Positions 25,640 through 36,976 are shown, counted from the first letter of the stretch. The stretch: 64,000 nt of DNA from Sabellastarte sp. h YS-2021 (GCA_964017235.1 OZ024936.1:48473028-48537027), one strand, 5' to 3'. Made by a program: numbers and translations. The notes: generated by a model not told the origin, from the sequence alone.

Positions 25640-26450
25640 GGAAATCATGGGCTGGGAATCTGTTAATATGGTCCGATTTGACCTTGGAACCCTCTTCAAG
25701 GTCAAATGAGGATAGCCAAACATAAAAGTGCTTATAACTCGCTTATTATTGGTCCTAGAGGTTTGGAATGAAAACCAACCTATAGAAAATCATGAGCTGG
25801 GAATTTTTTGGTGTGGTCGGATTTCACCTTGGACCCCTCCTTCAAGGTCAAATGAGGATAGCCAAACTTAAAAGTGCTTATAACTCGCTTATTATTGGTC
25901 CTAGAGGTTTGGAATGGAAAACCAACCTATAGAAAATCATGGGCTGGGAATCTTTTGGTGTGGTCGGATTTCACCTTAGACCCCTCCTTCCAGGTCAAAC
26001 GAAGATAGCCAAACTTAAAGTGTTTATAACTCGCGTATTATTGGTCTTGGAGGTTTGGGATGGTAAACCAACATATAGGAAATCATGGGCTGGGATTCTT
26101 TTGGTGTGGTCAGATTTGACCTGGGACCCCTCCTTCAAGGTCAATTGAGGATAGCCAAACTTACAATTGCTTATAACTCGCTTATTATTGGTCCTATAGG
26201 TTTGGGATGGTAAACAAGCTACAGGAAATCATGGGCTGGGAATTTTTTTTGTGTGGTCGGATTTGACCTTAGACCCCTCCGTCAAGGTCAAACAAGGATA
26301 GCCAAACTTAAAAAGTGCCTATGACTCACTTATTATTGGTCCGAGAGGTTTGGGATGGTAAACCATCCTAAATTCTTTGGCTGGGAATCTTTTGGTATGG
26401 TCAGATTTGACCTTTGGATCCCTTCTTCATGGTCGAACGAGGATATTGCA
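25640..26450 (+). repeat. 146-bp tandem array, about 6 units
   Basis: Same monomer and unit order as 7666-8480, with a handful of substitutions and one-base indels. Confidence 0.9.
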
Positions 26451-27504
26451 TTTATAGTATTTCTAACCTAATATCTAATATTTTTAACCTACTTTTTACA
26501 CTTAAACAATTACCTTGTTACTTTATTTCATAATACCATTTGCAGGGCACAACTTTTTTGTCCTTTTCTTCTGTCAGCTTCGGAATATCTTTCGAACATG
26601 CTGTTCAGTTACCATTTACTGTATTTCTGTACAGCCCTTTCCCTGATAATTATGCTTTCCTCTCATTATCACCATCACAAATCAAAAACATTCAGTCAGC
26701 TGACACAGTGCCCGTTCACGGGCACTCTCCTCTTGTTTAAGATTTTCTACCCAAATAAAAGTATGGTGTATTTTCACTAAGTTTCACAGTACGTAGATAC
26801 ATTACAAAAGAACTGATTGGATGCTTTAATGTCTGTTAAAGTTTATAATTTATTAAATTGAATATTTTTGCCCTCCTCATGGGAGGGAAAAGACTGACTT
26901 GCAATTGTATCATGACACATTCAAAAACCAACTGTAATGATCATGAGTTTATTGATATTTTCTTTCTTGTAAAGATTATTCATGAACTTTTAAATAAAAT
27001 AAATCCAAAAAAGACATTTGATTTAGTCAAAATATGTATATGGGAGAAGTATTTTTGACTAAAAAATCTACCCACTTCATGAATGTTTGGGCAGAAATTT
27101 TTTCAAAGATTTTGTGTAATGTTCAGCATTAAGTATAAATTCTTGTGCCAATTTCTTTCACACTTCCAATAAAATATTATAAAGGCTATCAAAGGCTAGA
27201 TATGCGATGAAACAGCACATTATTTGAACTTTCATAGCTTTTGTTAACAAAACTGAGAGAAATTAGATTTACCAAATTGATGAAGTTACATGCTTCATTG
27301 GTAGTTTTTGTAGAGAATTTGATACATTTTTTAAACCGGTTAATAAACCAGTTATTTGCTTGATTTCAGAAACCAATAAATGATTTTGAAAAATTAACAC
27401 CAACTGCAACTGCAACTCCATCCCTGAAAGACATACAATTGAACCTGGTTGTTACAATTGTCCACGGTGACAATTGAGTAATACACAATATTTAACTGGA
27501 TATA

Positions 27505-27729
27505 GAGTAAGAAATCTAAAATTCGCCACATATCTGAAATTCGCCACATGTGAAAATACTAATAAAATAAATGAATTGTGGTGAGATTTGTTTACTGTAT
27601 AGTAAATTAAAGCTTTTTGAACTGAAAAATGCCAATTTTTAGACAAAATCATCATTTTCTTCATAAAATTAACTAAGGTTTTAGAGGTGGCGAATTTTAG
27701 ATTCCTGGCGAATTTTAGATTTCTTACTC
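27505..27729 (+). mobile_element. TA-flanked MITE, copy 4
   Basis: Well-preserved copy of the 1433-1656 family with intact GAGTAAGAAATC...GATTTCTTACTC ends and TA flanks. Confidence 0.87.
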
Positions 27730-28268
27730 TACATTAGATTATATTGTAACTAGAGCCGAGTGAAAGTTGTGCCATAAGTAGCAGTATTTTCCAAGTTCTG
27801 ACAATCGTTAGTGTATAATGCAAGGATAACTAGAAATTTGATGTACAGAAAGTGGCCATAATTAGTTATGTAATTTGATGCACAGAGTGTTACTTTTTAA
27901 TAGAAATAACAGGGTATAAGTAGTGCCAACAACTTTTCTGATACTGCAGATTAAGTCCCACAGAAGGGATACACAATAGCACATGGTAATTTTATCAACC
28001 AGTTAATATATGGTTGCTCGTTTAACAAAAGCCTATTAAACCAGTGGTGTTTTGTTAATTCTGAACACAAAATATATTATGCAGTAGAGGGATGACATAA
28101 GTGTTAAACATTGTAAGAGATTTAAATTGATTGATATCTTAAGAACTTCACATTTGTCCAAGTGGGTATAGCTAGAAGTTTTCAGAAGTAGAAGTAAATG
28201 GCTGACATAACCATCCACTTAGACTCACTGCAATCATGTCTTCACAATATCTTTCCTTGTATTTACAG

Positions 28269-28338
28269 GTGTTTTCTCCATGTAGTATGAGGTCTATTGG
28301 AACTGTGCTTGCAGCCAAGTCTCACAAGTGTTTCACTG
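28269..28338 (+). CDS. ADAM17: ADAM17 exon, end of the catalytic domain
   Basis: 70-nt exon, acceptor TTTACAG, donor GTAGGT. It encodes VFSPCSMRSIGTVLAAKSHK then CFT, the ADAM17 segment closing the catalytic domain with its conserved cysteines. It begins in phase 0 and ends in phase 1. A TA-flanked MITE starts only ~48 nt beyond the donor. Confidence 0.9.
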
Positions 28339-28386
28339 GTAGGTCACAGTGATGTACTCATCAATCTGTAAAAATAGAAACTGTTA

Positions 28387-28610
28387 GAGTAAGAAATCTA
28401 AAATTCGCCACATATCTGAAATTCGCCACATGTGGAAATACTAATAAAATAAATGAATTCAGCTGAGATTTGTTGAATGTACAGTAAAGTAAGGCTTTTT
28501 GAACTGAAAAAGACCAATTTTAAGGCAAAACATCATTTTCTTCATAAAATTAACTAAGGTTTTAGAGGTGGCGAATTTTAGATTCCTGGCGAATTTTAGA
28601 TTTCTTACTC
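28387..28610 (+). mobile_element. TA-flanked MITE, copy 5
   Basis: Intact-ended copy inserted 48 nt after the donor of the 28269-28338 exon. The DIRS-derived fragment begins directly at its right TA. Confidence 0.87.
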
Positions 28611-28612
28611 TA

Positions 28613-28855
28613 TCCCAGGCTCTAAAAGGATTGGGGAGGGGGGACACTGAAGATCTGAGGGCCAGGCACATTCCAGGTCGCCTAGATGTGATAGCAGACA
28701 AACTATCCAGGCACAAACAAGTGATTTATGGAGAGCGGTCTCTTCTACAGAAGGTGTTTGACCTCATATGGATCTAAGTCTGTCTTAGGAGGATCTGGAC
28801 GCTTATATGTTTCTTCAGTTTCAATCCTGGAGAAAGTAGTCACCAAAGTGCTTGA
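28613..28855 (+). pseudogene. DIRS-like pol fragment (RNase H end), left half
   Basis: Reads LRARHIPGRLDVIADKLSRH followed by VIYGERSLLQKVFDLIW, closely resembling the RNase H C-terminus in DIRS element A (ITLRARHVPGSLNVIADGLS). Stops and frameshifts follow. The fragment resumes at 29365 after an inserted element, so both pieces belong to one dead copy. Confidence 0.75.
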
Positions 28856-28859
28856 CCAT

Positions 28860-29353
28860 GTATATGTTACAGTAAATATGTGAAATCAGTAAATATGCGT
28901 ATAATAATACGTGTATTTACTGATTTGGTCAGTAAATACACGTATTCCCTAAAATTTTCAGTAAATACGCGTATGTACTGATTTATGACCTATGTTATTT
29001 CACAAGTTACTGGTTTGACTTTTAGTAAATGAGTGAAATGAAACGTTGATGTTCACTAGTTGTAACTATATAAGCTACTAAGGACCTATGTCATCCCTAC
29101 AAATGATTAAAGATCATTTAACTTTTCACTATTTTTATGTGACTGATACATAAAAAGCATTTTTATTGGAAATGAATAAAAGTTTAAGAAATTAATTTAA
29201 ATTTCTAAATTTTGACTGTACTTTCATTCAGCAGAAATTTTACCTTATCATTTAAGACATGATTTACACCCAAACAAGTCTGCATGTATTCTCAGTAAAA
29301 ATTTCAGTAAATACGCATATTTACTGATTTCACATATTTACTGTAACATATAC
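28860..29353. mobile_element. DNA element with perfect 43-bp inverted ends
   Basis: 494-bp insertion. The first 43 bases (starting GTATATGTTACAGTAAATAT) are exactly complementary to the last 43 (29311-29353). Internal AGTAAATACGCGTAT-like repeats. It splits a DIRS pol fragment. No clear target duplication and no protein. Confidence 0.85.
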
Positions 29354-29364
29354 AAAAGATTGAT

Positions 29365-29488
29365 TCTAATTGTACTGGCCTGGCCAAACATGCCCTGGTT
29401 CTGGGATCTGGTAAATCTGTCAGTTCAGATACCACTGTCTCTGTCATGTCTGGAGAACCTTCTAACCCAGCCATTCAATGAGTATCCA
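29365..29488 (+). pseudogene. DIRS-like pol fragment (methyltransferase-like region), right half
   Basis: Encodes LAWPNMPWFWDLVNLSVQIP and then LENLLTQPFNEYPW, matching the APGWPNMPWFWDLV region of DIRS element B. It continues the copy interrupted at 28,860. Confidence 0.75.
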
Positions 29489-29600
29489 TGGTGTAGTTGG
29501 TGACACACCAGCCTCCCACCTCTCATGTCCTAGGTTCGAATCCTGCCCTCAAAGTAGGGAAGTTGATTTTTAGTAAGCATTGCTTTTGTCCATCCCCTCA
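29489..29600 (+). repeat. tRNA-derived SINE
   Basis: Box-A-like TGGTGTAGTTGGTGACA and box-B GGTTCGAATCC. Not a functional tRNA, since stems are imperfect. It is followed directly by a 90-bp tandem array that may be its tail. Confidence 0.65.
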
Positions 29601-29611
29601 TCTACACTTTG

Positions 29612-29975
29612 TGATATAGCCTGACCAATGTATTGAAAGCGACATTCAGTAATAAGTCTCTTTAAGTTAATGATTTAAATATATATGGTTTACTTATATG
29701 TTATTATAGCCTGACCAATGTATTGAAAGCCACATTCAGTAATAAATCTCTTTAAGTTAATGATTTAAATATATATGGTTTACTTATATGTTATTATAGC
29801 CTAACCAATGTATTGAAAGCGACATTCAGTAATAAATCTCTTTAAGTTAATGATTTAAATATATATGGTTTACTTATATGTTATTATAGCCTGACCAATG
29901 TATTGAAAGCGACATTCAGTGATAAATCTCTTTAAGCTAATGAATTCAAGATATATAGTTAACTTGTATGTTATT
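29612..29975 (+). repeat. 90-bp tandem array, 4 units
   Basis: Landmark CTGACCAATGTATTGAAAGC recurs at 29621, 29711, 29801 (one change) and 29891, exactly 90 bp apart. Units are nearly identical, and the last decays. Confidence 0.92.
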
Positions 29976-30051
29976 AATTTGTTTGTATTATAAAAACTTT
30001 TTTTCAAAAGTATTTTTAAGTGTTTCAAATATATTGATACAAAAGAGCGTA

Positions 30052-30275
30052 GAGTAAGAAATCTAAATTTCGCCAGGAATCTAAAATTCGCCACCTCTAA
30101 AACCTTAGTTAATTTTATGAAGAAAATGATGTTTTGTCTGAAAATTGGCATTTTTCAGTTCAAAAAGCGTTAACTTACTGTACATTCAACAAATCTCACC
30201 TCAATTCATTTATTTTATTAGTATTTCCACATGTGGTGAATTTCCGATATGTGGCGAATTTTAGATTTCTTACTC
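30052..30275 (-). mobile_element. TA-flanked MITE, copy 6 (reverse orientation)
   Basis: Opposite orientation to the other copies, with intact inverted ends and TA flanks. Ends 26 nt before the disintegrin exon, so part of that exon's branch-point region may be MITE-derived. Confidence 0.87.
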
Positions 30276-30301
30276 TATGTAATTCTCTGTTCTGTTATTA
30301 G

Positions 30302-30440
30302 CTCCCATTGAGAAGCTGTGTGGCAATTCCCTGCGGGAGGAGGGGGAAGAGTGTGACCCTGGTCCACTTAGTTCAGACGTGGATGGTGACAATTGTTGCA
30401 GCAGAAACTGTAAATTGAAGCACCCATCATTTCAGTGCAG
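30302..30440 (+). CDS. ADAM17: ADAM17 disintegrin-like exon
   Basis: 139-nt exon, acceptor TTATTAG, donor GTCAGT. It begins APIEKLCGNSLREEGEECDP and continues with a dense cysteine pattern (DNCCSRNC ... FQC). GEECDPG is the ADAM disintegrin hallmark. It ends in phase 2. Its length equals that of the alternative cassettes by coincidence; the sequence is unrelated. A MITE copy ends 26 nt upstream of the acceptor. Confidence 0.94.
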
Positions 30441-30537
30441 GTCAGTAATAAACTGGAAATTTTTCATTTTTGGATACATGGTTTATCACTATTGGTAAAA
30501 TTGTTTCCCTGGATGAAAAAGGTTTATGTTAAAAAAA

Positions 30538-30662
30538 ACCCTTAGATCTTCTTTATTATTGACCCTCAGTGTTTTGAATGTGAAAACAACCAATAGAAAA
30601 TCATGGGCTGTAATCTGTTAAAGGATTTACTTTGACCTTTGAACCTTGCATCAAGGTTAAAT
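30538..30662 (+). repeat. Single diverged 146-bp satellite monomer
   Basis: Phrases TTTATTATTGACCCT, AGAAAATCATGGGCTGTAAT and ACCTTGCATCAAGGTTAAA align with the 146-bp monomer, but no neighbours remain. Confidence 0.65.
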
Positions 30663-30867
30663 TTTCTAGTCTTCTACCACCCTGAGATCTGCCATATTTC
30701 TTGCATTGTTTCCATGCACAGTGCTTTCATCTGACGTTCTCGGTATGTCCTCAAATATATTGTACATTGGAAATTATTAACTGGTAAGTCAGACTAATTC
30801 AAACAGCTGCGTGGTGAACTAGTTAAAGTAATCAAAGCCTCACAAGATGCTTTATATATCATTGTAG

Positions 30868-31032
30868 TGACATGAATGACGAGTGCTGCACCAACTGTAT
30901 CTTCTCAGTACAGGGCACCGTGTGTCACCCCAGTCAGGATGGCTCGTGTGAAGCCACTGCTAATTGTACTGGCTCATCTGCTTCCTGTCCTCCACCACCC
31001 AATAAAAAGGATGGATCTGAATGCATAGGAAA
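30868..31032 (+). CDS. ADAM17: ADAM17 disintegrin / cysteine-rich exon
   Basis: 165-nt exon, acceptor CATTGTAG, donor GTAAGT. It encodes SDMNDECCTNCIFSVQGTVC followed by NCTGSSASCPPPPNKKDGSE, matching the ADAM17 disintegrin-like domain including the CPPPxNxxDG motif. It starts by completing a serine codon and ends in phase 2. Confidence 0.94.
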
Positions 31033-31949
31033 GTAAGTGTTGGTTTACTGTGTTGTATAGTAGTAAAAGCAGTGGTCACACTTCCAGTTGGTAAAAACAC
31101 AGTGGCGTAGCTTATGTATAAGCCAGTACGCCCAGGCATACCATTTTGCCTGGTAGAATCATTAATGAGATATACAACAACCCATATCCCCTTACAAATA
31201 ATGCATATAACCACAGCTTTCTGAAAAATCATTGCATACCAAATCAAAAATCCTAGCTTCTCCACTGAACTACTAAAATTAGAAAACCTAGATTCTGGGT
31301 GGTTATTGCAATATGAATCCCCATGCTATTCTATTTTGATTCATTCGGTCACTGATTGCTTGTTCATTTGCCTGATCTACACAAGGATTGAGGTGGTAGC
31401 ATATTTTGCTTCTGTATATCCTGCCAATGCCAAACAATTACCAATTGATTAGACCCACTAACAGGATGTCCAGTCAATAAAAATTAAGCAGTCTCATTAA
31501 AATCACAAAAAATGCCAAAAATATTGTAGAAAAGGTCAAATTTCTTCATACTTGTATGTTTTTCAAAATTTTATGTTTTACCAACAGTTAATGTGCTTAC
31601 GATTGATATAATGGGCATACTATTTCATTTTGGCATTTAAGTTAAATACAACTCTAGCACTATACTTTCTCATCTCTAATCAACACCCCAGCACCTGTTT
31701 TGAAAAAAGTCCCAGAATGCATTGGAATGTAAGTAGAGTTTTACTGTATTTCTTGGAATAGTGAGAAATGTAAAATTTGTTAACAATGTATAAAATTCAC
31801 ATTCACAAAACTGTGAGACAGTGTATCATAATTTAATATTAAATAAGTCGGTTTTACAAGTTGAATAATTAATATTAGTCTTTAGTCAATTAATAAATTG
31901 TGTAAGTGATTTCTTGAGTTGATGTAATGGTTATCTATGTATTTCTCAG

Positions 31950-32023
31950 AGGTCAGTGTAAAGCTGGTGAATGTATTCCATACTGTGAAAGTCACGACAT
32001 GATCTCCTGTGCCTGTGATCAGG
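31950..32023 (+). CDS. ADAM17: ADAM17 membrane-proximal domain exon 1
   Basis: 74-nt exon, acceptor TTTCTCAG, donor GTAAGA. It reads GQCKAGECIPYC then ESHDMISCACDQ, as in the ADAM17 GKCxxGxCxPFC segment. Entry phase 2 and exit phase 1 fit its neighbours. Confidence 0.92.
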
Positions 32024-32856
32024 GTAAGAAGACATATTTTATACCAAAATTTGCAAATAGAAGAAATGTTTTTCAACATAGCTTTTAATTACTTAAAATA
32101 ACCAAACTGTTGTTTCATGTTAATATGAATTATAACTAAAAACCATTAATACAAAAAGGAACAAAACAAAAAAGTATTTCACCTAATTTACAGCTGCAAC
32201 CATCAATTATTAACCTAGAACATCCCTCAGCCATTACTTTTGCCCAATAAGGCCCATGCTGTTGTTAGTTTGACACACGGTAGATAAGGTTACATTTGAT
32301 AAAGACTTTTACCATTTCCTGACAGCAGCTAATGGAGCTCAAATATAAACCATACCCTGATGGCAGGTATTTGTTAGAGCCTTTTTCTCAACAACTGAAA
32401 ATTACCAGACTAAAGACCTTAAAAAATATCTCAAGCCCCCTTCTCATCTCAGCGGTAGTGTAAGGCGGGAATTTGCAGTCGAAATTCACGGAAAGAGAGG
32501 AGCTTGATCTCAGAAACATACAACAAAGTTTGGCTTTACCACTGTGTGAGGCGGTCAGAAGCGATTTTCAATAACTAGACCGAAGCAAAGTTTCCTTGGC
32601 AACGACAAATGTAGACGAGGTAGCTAAAGGTAGCAGGCAGAAGTTCATGATTTAAAGAAGGTGTTAGGAAGGTTGGAGACGGCTTTATAACCGTCATTTG
32701 CCACCTATTGAAAACGTGTATATAAGAAAGGGGCATTAACAATAACTACACTCTTTGAATATGGTATATGAATTGTATTTGATTTCTACCCATGTTTTCA
32801 ATTAACAAAAAAAAATATAGTTAGAATAATGAAAATTGATTTCACTAAAATTGTAC

Positions 32857-33189
32857 TAGTGTTGAAGACGGTAAACCGGTTACGTTTTGTTTTCTTCTAA
32901 CCAAAACCGGGCTCGTCCCATATTTCATTATTTTAACTTAAGTTTACCAAAATATTAAGCTAAAACAAATATTTCACAGTATTTTATAAAATTCTATTAG
33001 TATATCACCCATTTTGTCCTCGAAAGTCTTCAAAAAGTCCATCGTAGTTATTATTTATATGCAAGTTACAGCTCGTGTACCCATTTGAAAACTTTTTTCT
33101 TCGTGTTTTAAAAATCAAACGTACCTGTTTTTTTGCCGAATTTGTGCTTTCGGAAAGCTGTTCTAAAATTTGCATTCAACCACAATACT
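32857..33189. mobile_element. hAT-like MITE, decayed copy
   Basis: Homologous to 39531-39908: shared GAAGACGGTAAACCGG-like start, GCCGAATTTGTGCTTTCGG-like interior and AACCACAATACT-like end. Flanks AATTGTAC and CATTGTAC are consistent with an 8-bp target duplication. Confidence 0.6.
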
Positions 33190-33288
33190 CATTGTACAGA
33201 TAACAATAGTTCTGCATTAGTGACCTATTTTACCTATTGTGGTAAGTATGTAGACAGTGATTTCCTCTTTGTCTTCTGTCCCATACAG

Positions 33289-33422
33289 TTTCCACAGCCT
33301 GTAAGTGGTGTTGTCGTGCACGAATGGATGACATCACAAAACCAGACAAGAACTGCACACCAGTGACGCCGGCTGAAAACCTCCCTAATGGAATGCCTTG
33401 TGTGCAGGGTTACTGCCAGGAT
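33289..33422 (+). CDS. ADAM17: ADAM17 membrane-proximal domain exon 2
   Basis: 134-nt exon, acceptor CATACAG, donor GTAAGA. It encodes CKWCCRARMDD ... NLPNGMPCVQGYCQD, the cysteine-rich membrane-proximal region. It ends in phase 0. A decayed hAT-like MITE ends ~100 nt upstream. Confidence 0.92.
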
Positions 33423-34069
33423 GTAAGATGAGAAAATTTTGTTTTATTTTATTATCCACCACGCGCTGTATATGGCCTATACAGGGGTATATCCAGATAT
33501 ATTTGTTTTGTATACTCCAATTTAGAAATTATATTTATATTCACTAATGACCATATATATGTATTACAGCATTTTTTTGGGCGTTCTTTCTTTAAATATG
33601 GATTTATTTTACTAATTATTCATACAAAATGATGAATATGAAAAGAACACCCCTCTTATATCACTCGTGAAGGTTAACATTATAATACTCAAGCTAAACA
33701 CTCATGTAATAGTATCATCTTCATTGGCGATATATCTTATCTGTGTATGTCATTCGGGAAGTTTTCTTATTATATACAAAGACTTTTAGTAGGCCTTGAT
33801 TTTTCCTTGGTTTACCAGCATCTGTAGTAATGATCTGTGCACCGCTAGTGGCAAATGAATTTTGAATGATATATTATGCTTCTATGTCCTTAGAATAAAA
33901 ATAACGCAAAGATCAATTGCTATAAAAGATGAATAATGTTTATATTCGATTCCCTAGATGTTTTTTGTCCATTTATGAAATCGATGACAGTTTCTGCACT
34001 GGCAAATTTCACGTTCTCTGGTAAATTTTACTTATTTTATTACTAAAATTACTTATTTTACTATTTCAG

Positions 34070-34148
34070 GGTGTGTGTGAAAAACAAGTCCAAGACTTGG
34101 TACAGAGGTTCTGGGACATCATTGAGCAGCTAGATCCCAGTAAAATAG
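34070..34148 (+). CDS. ADAM17: ADAM17 CANDIS-like juxtamembrane helix exon
   Basis: 79-nt exon, acceptor ATTTCAG, donor GTGAGT. It encodes GVCEKQVQDLVQRFWDIIEQ then LDPSKI, corresponding to the membrane-proximal amphipathic helix of ADAM17 that contacts membrane and substrates. This segment distinguishes ADAM17 from other ADAMs. Exit phase 1. Confidence 0.93.
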
Positions 34149-34194
34149 GTGAGTGAAGTTCAACTAAGATAGATTTATTACAAATTTGTAGGGG

Positions 34195-34345
34195 GGGGGG
34201 GGGGGGAGCAAGGTGACGCAGTGGTAACCCACTTGCCTCCCACCTCTGAAATCAGATTTCGAATCAATGCTTGATCTCGTGTGGGAAAGCTGGTGGTTGC
34301 TTGCTGTTGGTCGGCTGTTTAGAGTACAAAATTTGGACTTAATTA
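34195..34345 (+). repeat. SINE copy with poly-G tract
   Basis: Starts after a ~16-17-base G run; contains GTGACGCAGTGGTAACCCAC and CCTCCCACCTCTGAAATC, then TGTGGGAAAGCTGGT. A related copy lies at 34595-34720. Typical tRNA-derived SINE wording with a degenerate box B. Confidence 0.6.
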
Positions 34346-34594
34346 CTTCACTTATCCTCTTCGCTCCTTGTGGAGCATAAGCCGGTACTCAATTTCCTCC
34401 AGTTTTCTCTGTCTTGGCCTTAGACTGTGCTTCATGCCAACTCGACCATCCCAAGATTCCCATCTCTTGTCTCTCTCTTTCTACTCTTCTTTACCAGGTT
34501 TCCTTTGGCCTGCTCTTCTTTCTTTTTCCCTTGTGGAGCCCAAGTCATTGCTACCTCTGTGTTTGTACTAAGATAGATTTATTTCAAATTTGTA

Positions 34595-34720
34595 GGGGTG
34601 GGGGGTGGGGCAAAGGTGGTAACATACTTCCCTCCCACCTCAGAGATCAGGGTTTGAATCAATGCCTGACCTCATGTGGGAAAGCTGGTAGTTGCTTGCT
34701 GTTGGTCAGTAGCTTAAAAG
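34595..34720 (+). repeat. SINE copy, second
   Basis: Shares GGTAACATACTTCCCTCCCA, GGGTTTGAATCAATGCCTGA and TGTGGGAAAGCTGGTAGTTG with the 34195 copy. The pair lies in the intron before the transmembrane exon. Confidence 0.6.
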
Positions 34721-34916
34721 TTCAGAACCTTGACCAACTGTGTGTACTGGTTTCCTCTGCCCTTCCAACAACCTGTCACAATATAACAGATCAGGTACTA
34801 GGCATTACATGAAAAACAGCAAATAAGTAAATACATATTTGTATGACCTTTTGCCACAGCTCTAGGTTTAATGGAGTTTTCAATACATGGTTGAGGAAAT
34901 TTGTGTTATTTTTTAG

Positions 34917-35005
34917 TGGCCTTCATGAAAGCAAACATTGTGGGGACAGTGATCATCTTGTCCCTGTTTCTATGGATACCTGCCAGCTGTGTGGTCTGCT
35001 ATATT
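34917..35005 (+). CDS. ADAM17: ADAM17 transmembrane exon
   Basis: 89-nt exon, acceptor TTTTTTAG, donor GTGAGT. It encodes FMKANIVGTVIILSLFLWIP and then ASCVVCYI, a single hydrophobic helix preceded by the ADNIVG-like motif of the family. It ends in phase 0. Confidence 0.93.
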
Positions 35006-36004
35006 GTGAGTATCTTTGAAACTTAAATCCTGCTTAAATGTGGTAAGAATACAGTGAAAACTGTGTCATCCAAACACATTGTAAGGGTAAGATTCTAGTT
35101 GAATAATAGAAGAAGTTTACTGTAAAATAATATTGAAGGACTAATTTAGGAGAGTGAAACTTCAGAAAATTGAACAATTGGATTATAGTGGGTGAGATAA
35201 TAGATGTTCTAGTGTATTATTGTGGCTCAGTATTTAGTGTTTTAAATAAATAGGAAAGTTTCCCAAATATGACCTACAGAAAAAATATATCGTGAATGAA
35301 GATGTTAATATTATATGAGTATTATATTGTTATTCTTAATGAGTGAAATATTTTTTTCTGTATATGTCTAAAGAGAGTTGTTTTCTTTTTATTGTCCACC
35401 ATTTTGTATGATGTATGAGTTGAATAAATCCATATTTAAAGAGAGATTGTGGAAAAGGCTGTCTTATATAAAACGGCAGCAATTAATATAAAACCATTAT
35501 CTCAGGCATATCTGCATAGATTTTTATGCAATAAATAGAAACAGAAGTGCTGTAAAAATGCCTGTCTAATGGTCTATATATAACCTATTTGTAGTTCATA
35601 GTTTCCGAAATATTAACTAACAAGGCCAAAAGGGGTTTTGGTCCCCTAGCGCGAGTGCAAAGCCATCAGAGACACGAGTAGTGCACTAGAATTTACAAAA
35701 GTCTGGTGACACAGAAAAACCAACTGAGACACATCCCACAGCTTGTCTAGAACTCAGGCATTCAAAACGTAGCCCATTTCCGTTTAACTTCAGTGAGCAG
35801 ACAAATACTCATCACGCTGCGCCACAATTCATGAAAGTCCGGAGACAACAAAACTTGTTGACATCAATTGTCCATGGTAACGTGTTGCCGCTGTCTATAT
35901 AAAAGACATATCCCACTCTATATATGCCCCTGTACAGATCATATACAGCCTGTGGTGGATAATAAAGAATAGAACCTCAACCTCTATTGTCCACCCTTCT
36001 ATTA

Positions 36005-36072
36005 CATACCACTGTGGCATACTGGGTAACACACTTGCCTTGGAACACAAAGGATGTGGGTTCAAACTTTAT
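36005..36072 (+). repeat. tRNA-like SINE fragment
   Basis: TGGCATACTGGGTAACACAC and GTGGGTTCAAACTT resemble box A and box B. Only the head is recognisable. Confidence 0.45.
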
Positions 36073-36288
36073 AAATGGATCTTTTAGTAGTAATATTCTG
36101 ACATTGCCAGCTGTTTTGCAAGAATTGGATTTAGTTGCCTGATGATGTCAGTTATGAGTTTTCTGAAACTCCCCAGTGAGTTACTTAACTATAAAGTGAG
36201 TAATGAGAAGTTAAAAGTCAAAATAAAATATTTGAAATGGTTGAGATCATATTACCTCATAATGTACATGCAAATTTATTGTTTACAG

Positions 36289-36342
36289 GACAGAAAAAAC
36301 AAGCGTAAAGATGAAGAAGATCGAGCCTGGCTAGCTTCATCA
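36289..36342 (+). CDS. ADAM17: ADAM17 cytoplasmic-tail exon 1
   Basis: 54-nt exon, acceptor TTTACAG, donor GTAAGA. It encodes DRKNKRKDEEDRAWLASS, a basic stop-transfer segment directly after the membrane helix. Phase 0 on both sides. It is short, but its placement and splice sites are consistent. Confidence 0.88.
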
Positions 36343-36976
36343 GTAAGAATTGTTTCTAACATTTCAAAGATACTGATTTTATATTCAAAATACCCCATTT
36401 CACTATTCTAATATTATAAGTGTAAGCCTTACAAAATCAGTAGCATGGCACGGGATACATCTTATAATAATGTAAATCTAACAAAATTGTAAATAACTGT
36501 TTAATACTTTTGTAATTTTTACTGCATTTTTGATAAGAACTGATGTGTTTTGATAAACTTCACTACTTGTTAACGGTTGAGGATTTGCTACAGTAACTTT
36601 TTTTTTTTTTTTTTTAATTTTGGTATCTTAGATTTAGACTCATTAGTAGACAATATTGCCTATTAGTAAATAAATGATAAAAGCCAGAGAAAAGAAAGAG
36701 ACTTTAATCAAGCATATAGAAGTGCAGAGATTTCAGGGGCCGCATTCTGCAACAATACTTAGACCATGTGTAACTTGGATTTCAAGCATTTCTTAGACTT
36801 CAAGCAAGAAATCATGAAACTGAACATTCCTTAGTTTCTCTCCTGAATACAATGTCCAAGAAAAACTTGAGTGAAAAAAACCTTCCCTTACTTAGATCTA
36901 ATGTCACGTTATCTAAGTATTGTTGTAGAGTATGGCCCCAGATATCTTACCGTGGTGTTTTTGTTTCTTTTTACAG

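Larger units (their letters stand above)
23040..26736 (+). mobile_element. Helentron-like non-autonomous element, copy 2
   Basis: Closely similar to 4590-8763 in its 5' domain, both arrays and its 3' hairpin end (GTGCCCGTTCACGGGCAC followed by TCTCCTCTTGT); sequence diverges abruptly at both ends. It differs by fewer CG-rich repeats, three fewer 155-bp units and scattered substitutions. It lies in the intron between the zinc-site exon and the 28269 exon. The 155-bp array spans ~23450-25630 and the 146-bp array ~25640-26450. Confidence 0.72.

Noticed and set aside
34414..34812. 132-codon frame as a gene
   Set aside because: It runs through two SINE copies and has no domain.
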